NCBI RefSeq assembly: GCF_000025265.1
Contig: NC_013739.1
Coordinates: 5,380,001-5,444,000 of the forward strand
Reading direction: 5' to 3'
DNA length: 64,000 nt
Source of the DNA: Conexibacter woesei DSM 14684
GTDB taxonomy: Bacteria; Actinomycetota; Thermoleophilia; Solirubrobacterales; Solirubrobacteraceae
Shown here piece by piece: positions 58,581 to 64,000 of this stretch; position 1 is the stretch's first letter, and each line of letters begins with the position of its first letter. The position numbers and the translations under genes were made by a program. The notes beneath the pieces are model-generated. The model was not told the origin of the DNA, ran no database searches, and saw nothing but the letters and a program-made list of their open reading frames with translations.

Positions 58581-60238
58581 GGCTGCTCCAGCCAGGCGCT
58601 TTCCAGCCGCCAGTAGCCGGTCAGCATGTAGTTGAAGTCACGCACCTCGTTCGCGACCGCGGCGCGGTTCGGCGTGTAGACGAGCGGCAGCGTCGGCAGC
58701 TCCTCCATCGAGGCGACGTGCATCTGCGCGAACAGCTCTCTGCGCTTCTGCTGGTCTGTCTCGACGACCGCTCTGCGCGCGTAGTCGCGCGCCTGCGCCG
58801 GTCTGGAGAACGTGAACAGGTTGCCCGTCGCGGGCGAGTTGAACTGCAGCTCGGCGAACTGGTCGTCGACCGGCACGTCGCTGGTGAAGGCGCCCGGGCG
58901 AACGAGGTTCAGCTCGTATCTGCCGCCGTAGAACTTCTCCGCGACGGTCGCCGCGTCGGCCTGGTCGCGCACGAGTCTGACGCCGATTCTGGCCCACGCC
59001 TGCTCGAGGATCTGCACGATCTGGCTCGCCGCCTGGTCGTCGGCGTTGATCTGGATCGTCGCGGTGAAGCCGTCCGGGACCGACGATCTCGTCAGCAGCT
59101 CTCTCGCTCTCTCGAGATCGTAGGGATAGGCTCTCGCCTGGTCGGTCCAGTACTCCAGCTTCGGGATGATCGTGTTCGCCTGCGGCGACTTGCCGTGGAA
59201 GACGACGTCGATGATCGACTCGACCGGCGTCGCGTACATCAGCGCCTGGCGGACCTCGCGCTCGTCGTACGGTCTTCTGGAGTTGTTGACCCAGATCGCG
59301 GTCGTGTCGGCGCCCGGTCCGATCAGCACTCTCGCCTTGCCCGCCTTGTCGATCGCGTCTATCTGCGCGAACGGCACGAAGTCGGCGACCTGCGCCTCGC
59401 CCGACTGCACGTTGAGCACGCGCGTGTTGTCGTCGGGCACCGAGGTCAGGACCGCCCCGTCGAGGTACGGCAGGCCTCTCTGCCAGTAGCTGTCGTTGCG
59501 CGTCAGCTCGATCGCCTGGTCGGGCTTCCAGCTTCTGACGACGAACGGGCCGCTGCCGATCGGTCTGCGGTTGAACCCTCTCTCGTCGGCGCGCACGAGT
59601 CTCTCCGGCACGACCGATGCGCCGGCGAACGACAGGTAGGAGAGCATCGCCGGCGTCGGCTGCTTCAGTCTCAGCACGACGGTCGACGGGTCCGGCGTCT
59701 CGATCGTCGCGATGCTGGCGTAGAGGTCGACGTAGAACGACCCTCTCGCGCGCACGCGGTCGAGCGAGTAGCGCACGTCGCCGGAGGTCACCGGCGCGCC
59801 GTCGGAGAACTTCGCGTCGCGCAATCTGAACGTGTAGGTCTTGCCGTCGGGGCTGACCTCCCAGCTCTCCGCCAGCCCGGGCTGCGGATCGATCGAGCCG
59901 GGCCGCAGCTCGGTCAGCTGGTCGAAGACCTGCATGACGACCTGGATCGTGTCGTTTCTCGGGTCGGTCAGCAGGTACAGCGGGCTGATGCCGGCGGGCG
60001 CGTCATCCTGGTTGACGCGCAGGATCCCGCCTCTGACGGGTCTGCCGCCGGTGTTGATGACCGCTCCCCAGCGACCCGAGTCGACGTTCGCCCCTCTGCT
60101 GGTGGCGTCGCCGGTGCTGCTGCTGTTGCCGCTGTCGCTGCTGCCGCAGGCGGCGAGGGTCGCCGCCATCAGGGCGACCGACGCGGCGGTCGCGAGGCCG
60201 CGGAACGGGCGGCGAGCGGTCTGTCGTCGAAGGTCCAT
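58577..60238 (-). CDS. ABC transporter substrate-binding lipoprotein (SBP family 5)
   Basis: 553 residues. Signal peptide with lipobox LAAC (Cys about 32: MAATLAACGSSDSG). Family-5 extracellular binding protein: VMQVFDQLTELRPGSIDPQPGLAESWEVSPDGKTYTFRLRDAKFSDGAPVTSGDVRYSLDRV and GSGPFVVRSWKPDQAIELTRNDSYW. Family 5 proteins bind peptides, nickel or oligosaccharides; the operon favours a glycan fragment. ATG at 60238 after AGGAG (spacing 5), 8 bases after the previous stop. Arg codons are often AGA here, unlike the transporter genes that follow. Confidence 0.95.
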   Translation of the reverse strand: MDLRRQTARRPFRGLATAASVALMAATLAACGSSDSGNSSSTGDATSRGANVDSGRWGAVINTGGRPVRGGILRVNQDDAPAGISPLYLLTDPRNDTIQVVMQVFDQLTELRPGSIDPQPGLAESWEVSPDGKTYTFRLRDAKFSDGAPVTSGDVRYSLDRVRARGSFYVDLYASIATIETPDPSTVVLRLKQPTPAMLSYLSFAGASVVPERLVRADERGFNRRPIGSGPFVVRSWKPDQAIELTRNDSYWQRGLPYLDGAVLTSVPDDNTRVLNVQSGEAQVADFVPFAQIDAIDKAGKARVLIGPGADTTAIWVNNSRRPYDEREVRQALMYATPVESIIDVVFHGKSPQANTIIPKLEYWTDQARAYPYDLERARELLTRSSVPDGFTATIQINADDQAASQIVQILEQAWARIGVRLVRDQADAATVAEKFYGGRYELNLVRPGAFTSDVPVDDQFAELQFNSPATGNLFTFSRPAQARDYARRAVVETDQQKRRELFAQMHVASMEELPTLPLVYTPNRAAVANEVRDFNYMLTGYWRLESAWLEQP

Positions 60239-60246
60239 GACTGCTC

Positions 60247-62622
60247 CTAGCGCGCGATGCGCAGGTCGTCGACGACGACCTGCTGGCCGTCGCTGAAGGT
60301 GAGCGAGACCGTCGCTCCCGGGGATCTGAAGCCGGTCCGCACCTGCAGCGGGCGGCCGGCGCCGCGCAGCCTGCCGCTGCGGGTCGTGGTGCCGTCGCTG
60401 ATCGTGTACGTGCCGGGGCCTTCGAGCACGAGCGAGGAGAGCCCGACGCCTCTCAGCGGCGTGATCGTCCGCGGCCCGGCGTCGCCGCTGGAGAAGCGAG
60501 CGTGCGACGCGGTCGCGTAGCCGGGCGTGCCGTACGCCGCGACCCACTGTCCGCGGCCGAAGTCGAGCCCGGCGTGGACGCTGTCGACGAGGAACGAGTC
60601 GTCTCTGAGGTCCTCGAACGTCGGCACGTCGTCGAACGAGTAGCCGCCCGTCAGGAGGCGCTCGTAGCCGGGCTCGAGCCCCGCGCCCGCGACGATCTCC
60701 GCGCATGCCGCTCTCGCCGCGCAGTCGGCCGCCGGGTCGGGCTCGGCGAGTCTGTGGTTGTCGACCTCGACGTTCGTGACCGGCCCGTCGCAGACCCAGT
60801 AGATGTCCGGGAACCCGTATCTCCCATACTGCCCGTGCAGCCAGTTGCCGGTGCTTCTGATCTCGTTCAGGTACGGCAGCGCGCAGCCGCCGCCTCCGAA
60901 CGCGAACCCGGTCGAGACGTTGCCGCGGCTCGTCGTGAAGTCGCTGCCGATGTCGGAGTAGAGGCCGAAGCCGATCGCGTCGCGGCGCGTGTCGCGCACG
61001 ACGTTGCCCTCGACCAGCAGGCCGTTCTCGTACGACGTGCCCTGTCTGTAGACGCTGTAGATGCCGCCGCCGTCATTGCCGCGCCGCAGCACGTTCGCGA
61101 CGTGGTTGTCGAGGATCCCGTTGCCCTCGGTCGCGCCGATGTCGTGCCAGGTGCCGCCGAGAGTGACACCGCTGTAGGCGGTGTTCGTGATCAGGTTGTT
61201 CCGCATCGTCGTGCGGATCGGGATGTTCAGGTAGATCCCTGACGAGCTGCCGTACTCGGCGCCGATCGTGTCGAGCACGTTGTTCGAGATCGTGTTGTCG
61301 ACGGCGTCGCCCTCCAGCAGCGGGCCGTTGCGGCCGATCAGGATCGCGCCGGCGGAGACGTCGCGCACGACGTTGCCGTCGATCGTCGCGCGGGCGGTGC
61401 TCTGGATCCGCACGCCGATGCCGCCGAGCCGCTCCAGGCGGTTGCCCTCGACCCGCACGTCGTGCGCCTTGTCCAGCTCCAGCGCGCCGGGCGGGTACGC
61501 CTCGCCTCTGTTGAAGTTGCCGGGATCGAGCGCGTCCGGCGCGATCGCGTAGGCGTTGCCGATGATGTTGGGGTAGCCGTAGCCGCTGTCCGGACCGAGC
61601 CAGGTCGTCTCCGACAGCCGCAGGCCGCGGACGACGATGTCGTGCGCCGGCTCGGCGACGGTGCCGCCGATCCTGACGAGCGTCTCGCCGGTCGCCGCGA
61701 CGAAGCTGCGACGACGCGGGTCCTCGCCGGGGCGGGCCGCGTAGTGGATCGCGTTGCCGTGTCTGCCGCGCTCGATCGTCCAGCGGCCGGGCCGCGTCTC
61801 GTCGGCGAGGAAGCTCGGGCTGTTCTCGCTCCAGCTCGGCGCTCTCAGCTTCTCTCTGCCGCCCGCGACGTCCGACGCGAAGACCGCGACGGAATTGTCG
61901 AAGCACGGCTGCGCGAGTCTGACGTCCGTCCCCGAGGCGTCGCCGCTGATGCCGGTGACGCGGCAGCGCGCCTCCGACCAGTCGAAGATGCCTGCGTCTC
62001 TGCTGCGCCAGACCAGCTCGACGTCGGTCGGCGCCGCCCACGACTGCGGCGCGGTGCTCGTCGTGCGGAAGCCGGTCGCGGTGCGATTGACCTCGCCCGG
62101 CAGCCCCGGAACGTGGACGGCGCGCCGCACGCGCACGCCTTCGGCGTAGAGCTGGCGCGTGTCGAGCGCGCCGACGTCGGCGCGCCAGATCCGCTTGGCC
62201 GGGTCGACGAGTCTCCAGTTGCGTACCGTGCGACCGCCGGACAGCACGGGCTCGGCGCCGGGCGCCGCCGCGTAGACGACGTCGTGGCCGTTGCGACCGG
62301 AGTCGGCGGCGCCGAGCACGAAGGTGCTCGACAGCTCGTAGGTCCCGCCGGCCAGCTCGACGCGCAGGTCGCCGCTCATCGCGGGAGCGGCGGCGCGGAC
62401 CTGCTCGCGCGCCGTCTCCAGCTGACACGGGCGCCAGCGCGTGCACGCCTGCCCGCGCCCGTCCGGCGCCACGCTCCAGCTGCTGCGCTTGTGCTGGACA
62501 CGGCCGTCGCGTTCGCCGGGGCCGTCGCCGTTCGCCGCGAGCGCGGTCCCGCCGCTCGCCGCGCAGGTCACCGCGGTCGCGAGGACGAGGACGCTCCTCC
62601 GACATGAATTCACCGGTCGCAT
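60247..62622 (-). CDS. Secreted right-handed parallel beta-helix protein, probable polysaccharide lyase/hydrolase
   Basis: 791 residues. Signal peptide MRPVNSCRRSVLVLATAVTCAASGGTALA with a cleavage site after ALA. An opening WSVAPDGRGQACTRWRPCQLETAREQVRAA and VELAGGTYELSSTFVLG is common to secreted beta-helix proteins of the GH141/pectate-lyase-like group. From about 330 to 620 there are repeated N-x-h-x-x-h coils (VEGNRLERLGGIGVRIQSTARATIDGNVVRDVSAGAILIG, NNLITNTAYSGVTLGG, EGNVVRDTRRDAIGFG). A C-terminal beta-sandwich (GPGTYTISDGTTTRSGRL, VDDLRIAR) may bind carbohydrate. ATG 62622 follows GAGAGAG. First gene of the 19-kb operon, so it likely starts breakdown of the extracellular glycan. AGA-rich Arg usage. 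Confidence 0.85.
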   Translation of the reverse strand: MRPVNSCRRSVLVLATAVTCAASGGTALAANGDGPGERDGRVQHKRSSWSVAPDGRGQACTRWRPCQLETAREQVRAAAPAMSGDLRVELAGGTYELSSTFVLGAADSGRNGHDVVYAAAPGAEPVLSGGRTVRNWRLVDPAKRIWRADVGALDTRQLYAEGVRVRRAVHVPGLPGEVNRTATGFRTTSTAPQSWAAPTDVELVWRSRDAGIFDWSEARCRVTGISGDASGTDVRLAQPCFDNSVAVFASDVAGGREKLRAPSWSENSPSFLADETRPGRWTIERGRHGNAIHYAARPGEDPRRRSFVAATGETLVRIGGTVAEPAHDIVVRGLRLSETTWLGPDSGYGYPNIIGNAYAIAPDALDPGNFNRGEAYPPGALELDKAHDVRVEGNRLERLGGIGVRIQSTARATIDGNVVRDVSAGAILIGRNGPLLEGDAVDNTISNNVLDTIGAEYGSSSGIYLNIPIRTTMRNNLITNTAYSGVTLGGTWHDIGATEGNGILDNHVANVLRRGNDGGGIYSVYRQGTSYENGLLVEGNVVRDTRRDAIGFGLYSDIGSDFTTSRGNVSTGFAFGGGGCALPYLNEIRSTGNWLHGQYGRYGFPDIYWVCDGPVTNVEVDNHRLAEPDPAADCAARAACAEIVAGAGLEPGYERLLTGGYSFDDVPTFEDLRDDSFLVDSVHAGLDFGRGQWVAAYGTPGYATASHARFSSGDAGPRTITPLRGVGLSSLVLEGPGTYTISDGTTTRSGRLRGAGRPLQVRTGFRSPGATVSLTFSDGQQVVVDDLRIAR

Positions 62623-62755
62623 TGCTCTCTCTTCCGTTAGGCACACTGATAACTGCGGCGTCACCTGTGCGGGTGACGCCCGGCGTTGCCACTCGCTCGG
62701 CGGCTGACGCTCAGTGTGGCGTCGAGCCTAACGAGGTGAGTGACGTGCGTCAAGC

Positions 62756-62771
62756 AGATTGGCGCCAATCT
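62756..62771. promoter_or_regulatory. Palindromic operator AGATTGGCGCCAATCT
   Basis: Perfect 16-base palindrome with central CG, the form of LacI-family operators. It lies 134 bases upstream of the beta-helix gene, the first gene of the 19-kb operon. A related copy stands 65 bases further upstream. No LacI gene is in the window. Confidence 0.65.
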
Positions 62772-62820
62772 TTGGTCAGATCCCGGTCACTGGTCCCGAC
62801 ATCGCCAGAGATCCCCATAT

Positions 62821-62836
62821 TCTGGCGCCAATCTTT
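62821..62836. promoter_or_regulatory. Second operator-like copy TCTGGCGCCAATCTTT
   Basis: Shares TGGCGCCAATCTTT with the site at 62760-62773 as a direct repeat; the palindrome is perfect only over TGGCGCCA. Spacing between the two cores is 63 bases, about six helical turns, which would allow a looped repressor tetramer. Confidence 0.5.
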
Positions 62837-62848
62837 CGCTTGCGTGGC

Positions 62849-64000
62849 TCAGCGTCTCGGCTCGCTCTCCCGCTCGACACGCCACGCGTGGGCGTCGGCA
62901 GGACGCACGACGCGGATGCCCTCGCCGATCGCGCGCACCTCGAAACGGTGTCTCCCGACCGCGAGGCCGGCGTAGCGCCGGTCGGCACCGCACGGCTCCC
63001 AGCGGCCACCGTCCAGCCGGCACTCGAACGCCGCGTTCGCGGGGATCGAGCGGAACGCGAATCTCGCCGTCCTCCGCGTCGTCACGGCCGGCGGCGCAGT
63101 GGTGATCTCGACCGCGGGATCGGTCGAGCGCGCGCCGAGCGTCCGGATCAGGTTGCGATAGAGGTCGAACGACGGCTTCGGCGTGTAGTCGTCTCTCAGC
63201 AGACCGAGCGCGACGAAGGGGTCGCCGAGGTCGCTGCGATCGTCGCGCAGACCCCACTGCTCGTACGCGCGGATGTTGTAGACGCCGCGGTAGTCGTGGA
63301 CCGCCTTGATCAGCTGGCCGAGCGCCTCGACCTGCGCCTCGGCCGAGCGGTCGCCGCCGGTCCCGAAGCCGTTCTCGGTCACATGCAACGGCATCGAGTC
63401 GGGGAAGCCGGCGGCACGGATCAGGCAGTAGCGGGCGTTGCGCAGCGCTCTCGCCATCTCGGCGCGGTAGTCGAAGCCGGGCACGTACGGGCCGAACGCG
63501 CCGGGGTAGGCGTCGAGCCCGACGAAGTCGACAGCACGCCGGAAGTCGCGGTTGCCGACCCGCCGGATCTCGTCGAAGAACGAGCGGCCGCCGTCAGGCG
63601 CGATGCTCTCGGCGGCGTTGAAGCCGACCTTCGTGCGGTTGTTGCCCATCCGCCGCAGCTCGTCCTTCGCGGCGAGCACGCCGTCGACGATCGCCTCGAC
63701 CGGCATCAGGCCCCACGGCGGCCCGAGCGGGACGTTCGCCTCCTCGCCGATCACGAACGTCGCCGCGTGCGGCGCCAGCTCGCGGACCTTGGCGCGCACG
63801 TACCGCACCCAGCCCGCACGGTCGCGGCTCTTGCTGTTGAACCACAGCACGACCTCGAGCCGCCGGGTAGCGGTCGTGTACTGCACCGGGTTCGCCGGGA
63901 AGTCGCCGATCGCCCCTCTGTCGCCGGCGTCGTTGAACCAGCTCGACGCCTTGACGATGAACGGCTTGCTGCCGCCCTGAAGCCGGTCGAGCGCCCGCTC
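62849..64000 (-). CDS. Glycoside hydrolase (TIM-barrel, GH39/GH5-like) with C-terminal beta domain, N-terminus outside the window
   Basis: The last 383 codons of a gene that continues past base 64000. The barrel part has WVRYVRAKVRELAPHAATFVIGEEANVPLG (putative acid/base Glu), DFVGLDAYPGAFGPYVPGF, and MPLHVTENGFGTGGDRS (putative nucleophile Glu). The C-terminal 85 residues (ARFAFRSIPANAAFECRLDGGRWEPCG and LAVGRHRFEVRAIG) form the Ig-like domain with a C-x-LDG-xW-xxC pattern seen at the ends of many secreted actinobacterial proteins, so the enzyme is probably exported. It lies just upstream of the beta-helix gene and control region and probably acts on the same glycan. Confidence 0.82.
   Translation of the reverse strand, partial: ERALDRLQGGSKPFIVKASSWFNDAGDRGAIGDFPANPVQYTTATRRLEVVLWFNSKSRDRAGWVRYVRAKVRELAPHAATFVIGEEANVPLGPPWGLMPVEAIVDGVLAAKDELRRMGNNRTKVGFNAAESIAPDGGRSFFDEIRRVGNRDFRRAVDFVGLDAYPGAFGPYVPGFDYRAEMARALRNARYCLIRAAGFPDSMPLHVTENGFGTGGDRSAEAQVEALGQLIKAVHDYRGVYNIRAYEQWGLRDDRSDLGDPFVALGLLRDDYTPKPSFDLYRNLIRTLGARSTDPAVEITTAPPAVTTRRTARFAFRSIPANAAFECRLDGGRWEPCGADRRYAGLAVGRHRFEVRAIGEGIRVVRPADAHAWRVERESEPRR

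Larger units (their letters stand above)
62623..62848. promoter_or_regulatory. Intergenic control region of the 19-kb operon
   Basis: 226 bases between two minus-strand genes. It holds the two TGGCGCCA sites at its upstream end and, near 62660-62690, GCGTCACCTGTGCGGGTGACGC, a stem (GCGTCACC/GGTGACGC) that may be a leader hairpin or an operator. I see no clear -10/-35 pair. Confidence 0.5.

Noticed and set aside
1-64000. tRNA, rRNA, riboswitch or replication origin
   Set aside because: Reading by eye gave no cloverleaf with a GTTCGANTC arm outside genes, no rRNA segment, no known riboswitch core and no DnaA-box cluster. A covariance-model scan could still find a small RNA I missed.

Overview
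The window is very GC-rich DNA with a strong G/C preference at third codon positions, tightly packed and often overlapping genes, and many GTG starts. Gene content (an ECF sigma factor with a membrane partner, FCD-type GntR and IclR regulators, branched-chain-type 2-oxoacid dehydrogenases, CaiB-type CoA transferase, PPOX-like flavoprotein) fits a high-GC actinobacterium. A soil lineage of the Thermoleophilia (Conexibacter/Solirubrobacter type) is my guess; nothing in the window proves it. I saw no rRNA, tRNA, CRISPR array, transposase, integrase or replication origin.

Layout. 0-4 kb: a truncated GntR regulator with a likely self-operator, two alpha/beta hydrolases, and an ECF sigma factor coupled to a single-pass membrane protein, closed by a strong hairpin. 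4-6.3 kb: a plus-strand fusion of a glycosyltransferase and a GH76-like domain, overlapping tail to tail with the next unit. 6.3-30.2 kb: one 24-kb minus-strand operon of eight coupled genes: a 1072-residue beta-rich protein, three tandem ComEC-like metallo-beta-lactamase-fold hydrolases, a 4255-residue LysM-repeat protein, a collagen-like Gly-X-Y protein, a 248-residue protein sharing a motif with the first gene, and a three-domain GT2 glycosyltransferase. None has a recognisable signal peptide. This is the part I cannot match to a described system. 30.3-31.4 kb: two small plus-strand genes, one with a palindromic operator at its start codon.

31.4-43.6 kb: a catabolic region (sugar-isomerase-like TIM barrel, two SDR dehydrogenases, enolase-superfamily enzyme, E1 alpha/beta, acyl-CoA dehydrogenase, class III CoA transferase). 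Its promoters carry the inverted repeat TTTCA-N5-TGAAA, which also overlaps the start of an embedded IclR gene, so a local IclR regulon is likely. A restriction-modification island (m5C methyltransferase, Vsr, PD-(D/E)XK-like endonuclease) of visibly lower GC sits inside it next to a broken GH1 beta-glucosidase.

43.7-62.6 kb: a second minus-strand operon of about 19 kb: secreted beta-helix protein, Opp/Dpp-type ABC importer, glycoside hydrolase with a beta-galactosidase-type trimerisation domain, Zn-dehydrogenase, SDR, a 2-oxoacid dehydrogenase complex (E1 alpha, E2, E1 beta, no E3), SMP-30 lactonase, GH42 beta-galactosidase and a GntR regulator. It looks like a complete route from extracellular glycan through uptake and deglycosylation to oxidation of the sugar and decarboxylation of a 2-oxoacid. 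62.8-64 kb: the C-terminal part of another secreted-type glycoside hydrolase, with two copies of a TGGCGCCA-centred operator between it and the beta-helix gene.
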